From Aselliscus stoliczkanus (Eukaryota > Chordata > Mammalia > Chiroptera > Hipposideridae), in assembly GCA_033961575.1 (NCBI GenBank), contig CM066732.1, positions 82,478,687-82,542,686 of the forward strand: 64,000 nucleotides of DNA, written 5' to 3'. A program made the position numbers and the translations under genes. Shown one piece after another: positions 13,300-23,645 of this stretch. The stretch's first letter is position 1, and each line of letters opens with the position of its first letter. The notes beneath the pieces were generated by a model. The model did no database searches and was not told the DNA's origin. It saw only the letters and a program-made list of their open reading frames with translations.

Positions 13300-13740
13300 T
13301 GATAGCAGTGATGATGTCTACTTTTCAGGACCCAGTCATAACTGGTAATACAACTTATGCCTGATTCTCTCTCCTCATTTTGAGATGCTAATCACCGAGA
13401 CACATTCATCACATTACGAAGCAGCCTAGGACACATGAGGATGTTCTGTCCTAGCTACAGTGCTAACCAAAAGCTATCATCAACCACCAGACATGCAAAT
13501 GAGCGAGCCTTCTCTTGATTCCACCAGACATGCAAATGAGCGAGCCTTCTCCTGATTCCACCAGACAGGTAAATGAGCAAGCCTTCTGACTCCAGCCTTT
13601 AAACTGTCCAGCTTTCACTGAGTGAAATAGATAAGCTATCTCAGCCCAGCCCTGCTGAGTCCTGACCAAATTGTAGATTCATGAGTAGAACAAACGCTGA
13701 AATAATTTCTGGTACTTAGAAGTAGAATGTCACTAAACCG
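13300..13740 (+). mobile_element. Probable MaLR/MLT1-like LTR remnant with internal tandem repeat
   Basis: The second half resembles the 3' part of MLT1/MST-type LTRs: 'ccagcctttaaactgtcc', 'tgagtgaaatagataagc', 'cagccctgctgagtcctga', 'aaattgtagattcatgagtagaacaaa'. The first half is less clear. A 37-bp tandem repeat (separate entry) lies inside. No internal retroviral genes are adjacent. The call could be wrong in family, but the resemblance of the tail is good. Confidence 0.5.
13484..13590 (+). repeat. 37-bp tandem repeat (about 2.9 copies) with octamer motifs
   Basis: Units begin CCACCAGACATGCAAATGAG at 13484, 13521 and 13558. Units 1 and 2 differ at a single base; unit 3 is diverged and shortened. 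Each of the first two units carries a perfect octamer ATGCAAAT (13493-13500 and 13530-13537), the POU/Oct-factor binding consensus; unit 3 has AGGTAAAT instead. A duplicated segment inside an LTR-like sequence recalls retroviral U3 enhancer repeats. Whether it binds anything is untested. Confidence 0.9.
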
Positions 13741-14864
13741 AAGTTCAGAACATGTGGCTTCAGAAGTGGGTGGTGGGTTGGAATCATTGTGAAGACAGTG
13801 CTAGTAGAAACCCAATGGCCTTCAAGGAGCTTGTAGGTGAGTGCTTAAAGGAAAATGGGGATCACGGAAACTGGAGAGAATGAGGTCTTCTATAGAGTGG
13901 TGAAAATTTTACCAGTACTCGTTCCTGAATTAATGTGATCATGGGAAATGTGTACCCAATGAACTGAATGATCTCGGGAAGGTAGGGTGTTAGAGATACT
14001 TTGGATCTCCTTCCCACTGTCTACAGCAAAAGGTGAGAGGAAGAAGATAAGTGAATATAAAGGAGCCAAGACTCATTGGGCTTGAAAAGAAAACTGCTTC
14101 TCATTTTCAGCCTCTCCAAGATTCTCAAACTAAGAAGGAGCTTCCAAGCCAAAATCAATCCAGAAAGAGAAGATTCTTGGTTATAATCATAGAAAGACAC
14201 AAGAGTGTCTCAGAGAACTATTCGGTCAAATAAAAGGTCTTCTAAAGATGTTAAAAGCATGCCTCACAGATTGCCTCTTTTATAAAGGTGGGAATGGAGG
14301 AGTAGGGAGAAGATGGCATCCTTGAACCTAATGAGGAAACAATGAATGTTTTTTTCCCCTCATATTTGCAATCTATCATCAAAGCATGATCAGAATACAC
14401 TCATCCCATAATACAGTTGAAGTCATTTATTTTGCTATTTATATATGTTTTTATTTTCCTCTATGACCATAAAACCTATTATGTAAACTTGTAAAATTTA
14501 TAATTCGTATATATCAAGAAACAAGCAAATTAAGATGATCTAAAATGGAATGGCAGCTAAAGGTTTTAGTCTGAAAAGGTCAGATTTTTTTTCTAAGTAA
14601 CTATTTATCAGAACTATACCCAGTTAGGATTTAACTGGAATTTTTATCTGTCATTCATTAAATTATGCCACTGTGTCTTTATAAGCCACAACTGATACAG
14701 CATCCTTACTAACGGGTTTATTAACAAATGATTGGAAATGTGGATATTCTGTTTGTATTTCACATACTTTTGTATTATGTGGATTTATTTTTTTAACAAG
14801 ATTTATGTTAACTCAATCTAATTGGAATTTCTTTACCCCTCGGCTACAGGACACTTTGAACTGT
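13741..14864. other. Unassigned sequence
   Basis: No gene or repeat recognised by eye. Moderately AT-rich, with a 60-codon open frame (14051-14233) lacking any recognisable domain. Confidence 0.45.
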
Positions 14865-14998
14865 TTGTTATGCTTAAGCATTATTAATTGTTGAAGTTGT
14901 GCAATGGGTATATGTGGGTTTGTTATACTATTCTCTCTAATCTTATGGATTATGAATTGTATGACAACAGCCATAATAAAAAGTTTTGTTTTAAAAAA
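14865..14998 (+). mobile_element. Old L1M-type 3'-UTR end, plus strand
   Basis: Contains 'gttgaagttgtgcaatgggt', 'atgtgggtttgttatactat', 'tctctctaatcttatggatt' and ends 'ccataataaaaagttttg' followed by an A-run (14993-15000). This matches the remembered 3' end of mammalian L1M families, with the AATAAA signal preserved at about 14974. The 5' part of the element was not recognised upstream. Confidence 0.7.
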
Positions 14999-15000
14999 AA

Positions 15001-15949
15001 GTTATCATTTTAGTAAGTTAAAATATGCATTTATAGGGAAATGGGTTTTCTGCAATTTTTACAAGCTTATAATTTGATAGTATATAATTTGTTAATCACA
15101 ATTCCTTACTTTATTTTGTAACCAGAAATTGGATGAAATACTTCTTTCACATGCTCTACATGGAAGAAAAACTCAGTAATGCAATATGAAAAATAAATTC
15201 CAAATAAAGTTACTTACAAATAAAAAATAGGGGTTGCTTACAAGAATCTTGAATATGTGGTCCCACAGCAAACTTAAAGGCAGGGCTTATCTCAGTGAGA
15301 TTTGTGGGTAGACCTTTTGTCTAACAAATTGAATCCCAATAACATTCATAGGAAAACCACCCAATTTTAAATATAATTGTATTAAAGGGAAACACCAATG
15401 TGGTCTGAATTATACAGATACTACAAAATGAAGTCTTTGGTCCCTCAGTTTCTATGAGCAGAAAGTAGGCTGAGGAAACCAATAACCTATACAACACACA
15501 GGCTATTTCTGTTGAAAAGGAAGGAAGACTCAGAGGGTCAAACCAAGAGCCTAGAGGTCAAAGCCAAGAGTTATCCAATTTTTAGTGAGAAGGTATATAA
15601 TGGTTTTTGTTGAAGTACATTTATAAGTTTGCCCCACCATTGTATTTGGGTATGTATAAAATAGATAACTTGTCTCTTTAGTTCCCATGTCTTCAGATAG
15701 AAAGGAACTAACTTAAAAGCTGTGATCAAGAAACCACACCTGGGGTTGCTTATCTTCACATACAGTTGATTTAGATAATGAGATCCTAGATAAGCCTAAG
15801 TTTGAGGCTATAATGGGTTAAGAATCCTGAGGACCTTGGGAGAGTAGGTAAATGCATTTTTCACTTGGTATAAGTGTACTTTTTTTTTATAATCAGAGAA
15901 AGGGCTCTGGTGGTAGCAGACTGTATTTTTCAAAATGGCCTTAGCAATG
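15001..15949. other. Unassigned sequence, possibly LTR-derived in its second half
   Basis: The stretch 15760-15880 ('gaggctataatgggttaaga', 'aaatgcatttttcacttgg') faintly resembles MaLR-type retroposon sequence, but I cannot support a firm call. A T-run lies at 15880-15888. No gene seen. Confidence 0.35.
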
Positions 15950-18370
15950 TACTGGTCCCTCATTTCCCTGATGATTAGTGAGTGATACTGAATACCTTTT
16001 CAAGTACCCATTGGCCATATGAATGTCCTATTTGGAAAAATGTCTCTTCAGTTCTTCCGCCCACTTTAAAATTGGAATGTTTGTTTTTTTGCTATTCAGT
16101 TATAGGACTTTCATATATTTTTGATATTAGCTTCCATCAGATATATTATTTGCAAATCTTTTTTCCCTTTCCATAGGTGGCCTATTTTTTGCTTTTACTG
16201 CCTTTGTTTTTAGTGTTAAATGCAAAAAACACCAAAAAAAACCCCCAAAACATTGCCAAGATTGATGTCAGGGAGCTTATCTCCATGTTTTCTTCTAGGA
16301 GTTCTAAAGTTTCAGGTTTTACATTCACATCTTTAATCCATTTTGAGTTGATTTTGGGGTATAGTGTAAGATAAAGGTCCAGTTTCATTCTTTACATGTG
16401 GATATACAGGTTTCTCAAAAACTTTTACTGAAAAGACTGTCCTTTCCCCATTGTATATTCTTGGCTACATTGTCCTAAATTAATTGGCCATATATAGGTG
16501 AAGTTGTTTCTGGACTCTCTCTTCTGCTCCATTGATCTGTCTATTTTTATGCCAATACCATACTGTTTTGATTACTGTAGCTTTGTAATATAGTTTGAAG
16601 TCAGGGATTGTGATTCCCTGCAGTTTTATTATTCTTTCTCAAGATTCCTTTGGCTACTTGGGGTCTCTGTAATTCCATAGAAATTTTAGTTATTTTTTTT
16701 TTCCATTTCCTTGAAAAATGCCTATGAAATTGTGACGAAAAACATCACTGATCTGTAGAGTGCTAGTATTATGGACATTTAAAAAACATTAATTATTCCA
16801 ATCCATAAGTGAAGGGTATCATTCCTTTAATTTGCACCTTCTTCAATTTCTTTCATCAATGTCTTACAGTTTTCAGTATATAGATCTTTAACCTCCTGGT
16901 TAAATTTATTCCTAAGTATTTTATTTTATTTATTTATTTATTTATTTAATTGATGAACAGTGTGTTTTTCCAGGACCCATCAGCTCCAAGTCAAGTAGCT
17001 GTTTCAATCTAGTTGTGGAGGACACAGCTCAGTGGCCCATGTGGGGACTGAAGCAGCAACCTTGGTGTCATGAGCATTGTGCTCTAACCAACTGAGCTAA
17101 CTGGCTGCCACAGTATTTTGTTATTTTTGATGATATTGTAAATAGGATTGTTTTCTTAATTTGTCAATCTGGTGCTGCGCTGTAGGTGTATAGGAATGCA
17201 ACAGATTTCTGTATAATGATTTTATTTCCTACAACTTTACTGAATTAATTTATTAGTTCTAATAGGGTTTTTTGGTGGAGTTTTGAGTGTTTTCTGTATA
17301 TAAGGTCATGTCAGATGCAAATAGAAACAATAATATGTCTTTCTATCTGATTGGATGAGTTTTCCGGGTTTTGTGTTTGTTTGTTTCTTTTCTTCCTAAT
17401 TTCACTGGTGAAGACTTCCAGCACTATGTTGAATAAAAGTGGCAAGTGTGGACATTATTTCTGATCTTAGACAAAAGCTTTTAGCTTTTCACCATGAAAT
17501 ATGATGCCGTGGGCTTGTCATAGATGGCCGTTACTATGTTGAGGTTCATTCTCTCTAGACCCAGTTTGTTGAGAATTTTATCATGAAAGGATGTTGAATT
17601 TTTTCAAATGCTTTTTCTAGATCTAGTGAAATGATAATATACATTTTATCTTTCTTTTTGTTAATGTGGTGTATCACATTGGTTGATATGTGTATGTTGA
17701 ACCATTCTTGCATCCCTGGAATAAATCTCACTTCATCATACTGTATGATCCTTTAAGCGTATTTTTAAAATTTGGTTTGCTAATATTTTGTTGAGGATAT
17801 TTGCATTGCATCTATGTTCATCAGAAATATTAGCCCGTAATTTTCTTCTCTTGTGATGTCCTTGTCTGGATTTGGTATCAGGGTAATGCTGGCCTCATAA
17901 AATAAGTTTGGAAGTCTTCCCTCTTCAAATCTTTTTGGAAGAGGTTGAGAAAGATTGGTATTAGTTCTCAAAATGTATGGTAGAATTCACCAGTGAAATA
18001 ATCTACTCCCGGACTTTTCAGTGTTGAGGTACTTTTGATTACTAATTCCACCTCCTTATTAGTAATTGGTCTGTTGAGGTTTTCTGTGTCTTTATGATTC
18101 AATCTTGGTAGGTTGTATGCTTTAGGACTTATCCATTTCTTCTACACTGCCCAAATTGTTGGCATATAATTATTCATAGTAGTTTCTTATGATGCTTTGT
18201 ATTTCTATGGTATCAGTTTTAGTGTCTCTTATTTATTTTTAATTTTATTCATTTGAGCCTGCTCTCATTTTTTTTCAGTTAATCTGGATGAAGTTTTATC
18301 TATTTATCTTTTTTAAAAATCAGCTCTTATTTTCATTTATCTTTTCTATTGTCTTTTTAGGCTCTATTTC
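15950..18370 (-). mobile_element. Decayed L1 ORF2 fragment, minus strand, split by a SINE
   Basis: On the minus strand this encodes broken pieces of L1 ORF2, the LINE endonuclease/reverse transcriptase. The C-terminal-side piece at 16182-16388 reads '…[19 protein letters not shown]', and a reverse-transcriptase piece at 17780-17971 has '…FYEASITLIPNPDKDITREEN'. The catalytic YADD equivalent (near 17296-17320) now reads F-A-S-D, so it is inactive. No 3' UTR or poly(A) is present at the low-coordinate end, so the 3' end is lost. A SINE at 16927-17111 interrupts it. Confidence 0.88.
16927..17111 (-). repeat. tRNA-derived SINE inserted in L1, minus strand
   Basis: Between L1 halves lies a T-rich stretch (TTTA units, 16921-16950), then 'gaacagtgtgtttttccagg', 'atcagctccaagtcaagtag' and the complement of a tRNA-like head ending 'aaccaactgagctaactggc'. 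On the minus strand the head has box-A-like and box-B-like motifs. L1 sequence resumes after it; AGTATTTT is present on both sides (16915-16922 and 17112-17119), consistent with a target-site duplication. It is a SINE type different from those at 126 and 21830; I associate it with horseshoe-type bats from memory. Confidence 0.75.
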
Positions 18371-18384
18371 ATCCACATACACTC

Positions 18385-18480
18385 TAACCTTTGTTACACT
18401 CATGTGCCACATAAAGTTTCAGTCAATGTCAGACCACATATACTAGGGTGTTCACATAAGGTAATAATGGAGTTGAATTT
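18385..18480 (+). repeat. Old interspersed-repeat fragment, family not named
   Basis: The phrases 'gtgccacataaagtttcagt', 'gtcagaccacatatactagg' and 'cataaggtaataatggag' match a mammalian interspersed repeat that I recognise but cannot assign to a class with confidence. It is short, non-coding and sits directly beyond the L1 fragment. Confidence 0.45.
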
Positions 18481-20150
18481 CCTGTAAGAAATGGACAGAT
18501 ATATGGTTCAGGAGAAATTGTTTTCTCTGATGGGAGCAATATCTTTGGGGCTTGGCAATAGATTCCCTCTCACTCACAGCACCTCAACTTTGAGTGCAAG
18601 AATTCCATCCCAATCAGTCAGCCACTGATCTGTTTCAACACAGAGGAGTCTGTCCCCACCAATGCTATGTATTCAGAGGGCCCTGTGCCCTCCCATATCT
18701 AGCTTAATGATCTTCAAAGTACTTTGGTACAAATTCTTCGTTGAGGAGCTATGCCTCTCTGTACAAGGACACATGTCCACAGAAGCTGTGTTAAGAGGTA
18801 TTAAGTACCACTATCACTTTAGTAAAAGCTTTCTGTGGTAGTGTGGAGCCAGCTTGTTCCCAGACCTTGGAAATATTTTCAGGTTGTAATGATGTAAAGC
18901 ATTGATAAGTTTTATTTATTTATTTTATCGGTTCAATGCTAGAGAGAGTCTTTTGTGCCAGACAGGGTCAGTGGAACCAAAAACAAATATCTGAAGTCAA
19001 AATATTGAGCCCTCAAGTTCCACACCCTCTCCATGTTAAGCACCCTGTTTTTAAAATAAATACCACAAAGTCCCTTAATCTGACCACTGCTCCAGCATGC
19101 AGTAGCTGAAACCACATTGCTGTGACAATCCCGTGTTCCTTTATCTCTCCATCTTGATATCTTATTCCTGCTGATCCTCAGGCCACCTTTCGCTCCCTCC
19201 TGACAGTCACTATTATGGTGATCTGTGCCTCACCCAGCCTGTTTCTCCTCATTTCCAATCAATCCAGCCCACATCCCTGTTCATGGAGCAGCATTAATAG
19301 CTTCCAGGTTCTATATTTGACCCTGTTGGAAGGAAGCAGGGGGAGGGCTAGTGAGACAGTGTTTATAAAGTCTACAGTGTACGGAAAGTCCTCTGATTTC
19401 ACATTCACTCACAGCTCACTCACTGACTCACCCAGAGCAACTTTCAGTCCTGCCAACTCCATTCATGCTAAGTGCCCTATTGAAAGCTTTTGAAAGGCAG
19501 AATGAAATATCCTTTAATAATTGAGTCCTGAGGAAACAACTGTCAGAGGAAGGGGGCCTAAAATAAAGTAGGCAAGAGGTAAAACCCTAGAAGGGGTGCT
19601 TGACTGACCCCAAGTTGATGCACCTTCTTTGCATATTATAGTGTATTCCAAGCCTGAGTGCAGTTTGAAGCTAAGCATCCACGCTTGGTCCTGTCAGAGG
19701 CCATTGCAGGGGACAGGCAATGCAGCAGTCATTTTGGCATTCACAGAGGATGGAGGGATACAATTGGCAACTTCAAGAACCTCCAGGAGACAGTCAGTGT
19801 TCATTTCAAAACACTGTCCAAATAATGAAGCCCTTTGGAGTGGGAGATAAAAAGCTACCTAAAAAGCTCTGACCGTCAGGACCAAACTTACCTATCAGAG
19901 AGCTGAGCAGACAAAGAATCTCTAAGCTCCAAAATCAAAATACACAGAAATGCAAGAGCAACCCAGATATAGAATCAGTCCTACCCAAACTGTATTCCAG
20001 CTCCTCCTCAGTTTAATCCTCCAACAGACTGAGGTGACCAGGACATTACTCTATTTGTCAAAGACAAAAAAGGTATAACCCTTTTTCTTGGAAAATCTCT
20101 GCAGTTTCCAGTTATTTTATAGGTGCCATTTAGAATGAAATAAAAATTAT
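18481..20150. other. Unassigned, comparatively GC-richer sequence
   Basis: About 1.7 kb without a recognised repeat. The interval 19080-19850 is less AT-rich than its surroundings and has two small plus-strand open frames (19215-19493, 92 codons; 19629-19850, 73 codons), neither with a recognisable domain, splice sites in sensible places, or a Kozak-like start. I treat them as chance frames. Confidence 0.4.
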
Positions 20151-20154
20151 AGAC

Positions 20155-20985
20155 ATGTAAATAGGCAAGATTATTTGAGCAATAATCAAATATTATACTT
20201 AATGGAGAAATTTTAACAACATTTCCTCTGGGATTGGGAATGAAACAAAAGATACCTGCTCTCATCATTTATATTAAAAATTGTTGTGGGAGTACTAACC
20301 AGTTCAGTAAAGCAAATGAATAAACAAATATACAAAAATTATGAAGAAATAAACAAAAGTGCCCAAGAAATCTATAGATAAAATGTTTTTAAAATAAATT
20401 TTACAAAATAGGAAAATACAAGTTCAATATGCAAAAAGCATTTCAATTACTATATACCAGCAATAAACAAGTCAAAAAATAAATTTTAAAATAATATCCT
20501 GAAAAATATTAAATACCTAGAAATAAATTTAATACATGATGTAATAGTCCTCAACACTGGAAAATAGAAAATGTTACTAAGAGAAATTCAACAATACCTC
20601 AATAAATGGAGCGATGTGCTATGTTTATGAGTTTGAACACTTAATAATGTTAAAATAAAAATCGATGCAAAATAATTTATGTATAAAATGAATACTTAAT
20701 AAAAAATTCCATTAGTTATATTTTGCAAAATAAATAAAGTAGCTATAAAATTTGCAGGAAATACAAATAATCAAGTATACACATGGCATTCCTGAAGAAG
20801 ATTGCTACTGAAAATTTAGAGTGCCATAGTAAATAAGGCCTATTGTATTAGTATAAAAATGGACAAACTGAAAAATTGAACAGAATAGTCATTCCAGAAA
20901 CAGAGCAACACATATATAGTCACCTATACTTTTTAAAGAAACTAAATTCATAATTAAAATCTTCCTACAAAGAAGACTGCAGATC
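20155..20985 (+). mobile_element. Ancient L1 ORF2 fragment (post-catalytic part), plus strand
   Basis: Decayed L1 ORF2 DNA running from the region just before the YADD box ('tatacttaatggagaaattt') through 'atatgcaaaaagcatttcaattactatataccagcaata', 'aaatacctagaaataaattt' and 'ttagtataaaaatggacaaac'. Frames are destroyed by many stops. This is the later part of ORF2, yet it lies upstream of a piece of the earlier part (next entry), so it is not a simple single L1. Confidence 0.78.
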
Positions 20986-21375
20986 AACATGGCTCTAACA
21001 TTTAAGGAAGATGTTAACACTAATCCTAGACAAAAACTTATGTAAAACAGAGGAGGGAACACTTCTTAACTCATTTTATCATACTGCTTTATTCTTATAA
21101 CAATACAGACAAAAAATAATGAAGAAAAACTAAAAAACAATATCGCTTATTAACATAGGTGTGAAAATCCTTATGAAAAATTTAACAATTAAATCCAGCA
21201 TTTTATCAAAAGGATAATATATTAAATCCATATGGGGTATGCCTCATGAATACAACATTGATTTAACATTTTAAAACTCAATGTAATTCACATAAAAAGA
21301 ATTTATGATATATATACATACATATGTGAAAAGCATTTGACAAAATTCTACACTCATTTAAAATAAAAGCTCTCA
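20960..21375 (+). mobile_element. Ancient L1 ORF2 fragment (early reverse-transcriptase part), plus strand
   Basis: Recognisable pieces in order: 'tcctacaaagaagactgcag', 'gaggagggaacacttcttaa', 'tcatgaatacaacattgatt', and 'gaaaagcatttgacaaaatt', the last corresponding to the EKAFDKI segment of the L1 reverse transcriptase. The order relative to the preceding piece is the reverse of that in an intact L1, implying a second insertion or a rearrangement. Confidence 0.72.
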
Positions 21376-21379
21376 CTCC

Positions 21380-22400
21380 AATACCACATATTTTTTATTA
21401 TTGAGAGGAACTGGTTACTGTATGGAATCAGGTAGGGTAAGTCCTTTAAATTTGTTCTTTTTCTAAATTATTTTGGCTATTATAAATTTGTTGCATTTCT
21501 AAATACATTTTAGACTATCAGCTTGTCAATATCTATCAAGAACTCTGCTGGAATTTTGAGGGGAATTGCATTGATTATAGATCAGTTGGGGAATAAGGAC
21601 ATCTTAACATATTCTTACAATTCATAAACATAATATAGCACTTTGTTTATTTAAGTATTTTTAAATTTCTCTTAACAGTGTTTTTAAGTCTCCATGAATA
21701 GGTCTTGATATATTTTGCTAGATTTATCCCTAAGTATTTCATGCTTTTGGATGTTATTTTCAACGTTATTTAAAAAAAAAAAAATTCAAATCTCTACTGC
21801 ATGTTGCTAGGATAAAAAAATACAATTTAGGGGCCAGCCGAGTGGCTCAGTTGGTTAAGAGAGCAAGCTCTGAGCAACAGGGTCTCCGGTTCGATTCCCA
21901 CATGGGCCAGTGAGCTGCATCCCAGCTGAGCTGCAGCTGAGCTGCCAACAGGTGGCAGGATGGCTCAGCTGGTGAGAGCATGTGCTCCTAACAACAAGTT
22001 TGCTGGTTGAACTCCCACATGGATGGTGGCCTACGCACACCCGCAACTAAGATTGAACACTGTACCTTGAGCTGAGTGGCTGCGAGCTGCCAATAGGCAG
22101 CTGGATGGCGACTGGACTTGGAGCTGAGCTGGCTGTGCCCTTCACAACTGAGATTGAAGGACAACAACTTGGCTGTTCCCCTTCCCCAATTCCCCCCTAA
22201 AATCTTTAAAACAAATTTTCTAAAAATTAAAAAATAAAAAAAATAAAAAATACAATCTACCTCTATATTTTGACCTTGTATTCTGCAATCTTGTAAACTC
22301 ATTGCTTCTGGTAGTTTCATAAAGATTCCTTGTTCCTATGTACAAGACTATTTCATTCTCAAATAAAAAAAAGTTTTACTCCTTTATTTCCAATATGCAT
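21380..22400 (-). mobile_element. Ancient L1 ORF2 fragment, minus strand, split by a composite SINE
   Basis: In the plus direction the sequence shows typical reversed L1 ORF2 text: 'ttattttggctattataaat', 'gaattgcattgattatagat', 'tccctaagtatttcatgctt', then, after the SINE at 21830-22244, 'tgcaatcttgtaaactcatt'. The same ORF2 interval is represented in the plus-strand piece at 20155, so at least two independent L1 copies are collapsed together here. Confidence 0.78.
21830..22244 (+). repeat. Composite (tandem-unit) tRNA-derived SINE, plus strand
   Basis: The head GGGGCCAGCCGAGTGGCTCA carries box A (TGGCTCAGTTGG) and box B (GGTTCGATTCC). A second tRNA-like unit follows at about 21958, with box-A-like TGGCTCAGCTGG and box-B-like GGTTGAACTCC. 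A third partial unit and a 3' region ending in an A/T-rich tail complete about 415 bp. A 15-bp target-site duplication with one mismatch (AAAAAATACAATTTA / AAAAAATACAATCTA) flanks it at 21815-21829 and 22245-22259. It interrupts a minus-strand L1. Confidence 0.88.
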
Positions 22401-22769
22401 TCCTGATATTGATAAAGGCAGAGTTAATTTGCAATGTTATGACATAAAAAATTATCTATTTTATATATTCCAATATTCAAGACACCCTTCCGGCTCCACC
22501 TAAACATGAATAAGATGTCTCTGGGTAAGTGGCTTTCAAATATTTTTGTTTTATTGTAGGCCAAAGTAAGACATAAATTTTACATCACAACAGTACACAC
22601 ACACATAATTGAGACAAAAATTCCACACATTTTCCTCAAAAATGTATGACACACTGGTATTTTCTGTTACATTGTTATATAATGTTTTATTCTATTGAAT
22701 ATAATGTTTATACTCAAAACTCTTTAAAATATATGCTAATGGGAACAATTTACTGTTTGAAAAGTAAAA

Positions 22770-23025
22770 TATTGTGAGTTTATAGACATATCATCTCAAT
22801 CTCTGCAGTTGTCTTCACTTGGTATTCTCCTCTGTGTCTGTCATTTCCTCTTTTTGTAAGCAATACAATCATTAGATTTAGAGCCTGCCCTAAATCTAGC
22901 ATAATTTCATACTGAGATCCTTTATTAATTATATATTCAAAGACCTTATTTCCAAATAAGGTCACATCTGAGATTCCAGATGAACATGAATTTTGGGGAA
23001 ACACTTTATAATAAAGTCACCACAC
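22770..23025 (-). mobile_element. MaLR/MLT-type LTR-like fragment
   Basis: Phrases in order: 'ctctgtgtctgtcatttcct', 'gcctgccctaaatctag', 'caaagaccttatttccaaat', 'aaggtcacatctgagattcc', 'gaacatgaattttggggaaa'. They match a common mammalian LTR-type repeat that I place with the MaLR group, in the reversed orientation. The exact subfamily and the boundaries are uncertain. No coding content. Confidence 0.55.
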
Positions 23026-23489
23026 TTATACTTGTTCTAGGTGCTGTAATGAATAATAGATGAAAAGTCTTGGCCTCGATTCTAATAAGCACCCAAGAAA
23101 ATTAAACAAATTCCAAGGAATATCAAACCAGCAAAGATAAAATATACTATAAATACAAGAAGAAAACAGAGTGACCAGCCAAGACAGGGAAAATACCCAT
23201 TCACTGAACTGAGAGGCTAAAGACAACAAGTTGTTGGATGAACAGAGCAAGAATGCAACAGAGGAGTCAAGACTGGTTTTGAAGAGTATTTGGGTTAAAG
23301 ATAAATGTGGGATAAAATGAGCATAGGCTGTCTGCAGTTGTTTTTGCTGTGTGTGGCTTGGCTTCGATGGAGTTGCAACATGTTCTTACAGAGGTCGAAC
23401 CTTTGGCACACAAAACCAATCCCTACTCTGAAGAAGATTGAGTTCTCAAAGGAAAATATGTGATCTTTGCAATTCAGGGATCATTTAAT

Positions 23490-23645
23490 GTCGTAATTCT
23501 CAAAATTCTGTGAAGCTTTTTAAAATAAAGAAATGTCACCCTACCCCTAAATTTTTGAATTAGAATGTCCAGAAGCCGGGAATCAACATACACATTTTTT
23601 GAAAAGTTTCACTAGTGGCCTAGAGAAGTACAAGTTTAGGAGCCA
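23490..23645 (+). mobile_element. hAT-Charlie-like (MER5/MER58-type) remnant
   Basis: Contains diverged forms of the usual non-autonomous hAT body: 'atttttgaattagaatgtcc', 'gggaatcaacatacacattt', 'gaaaagtttcactagtggcc', 'gtttaggagcc'. No transposase coding. Terminal inverted repeats are not well preserved. Confidence 0.58.
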
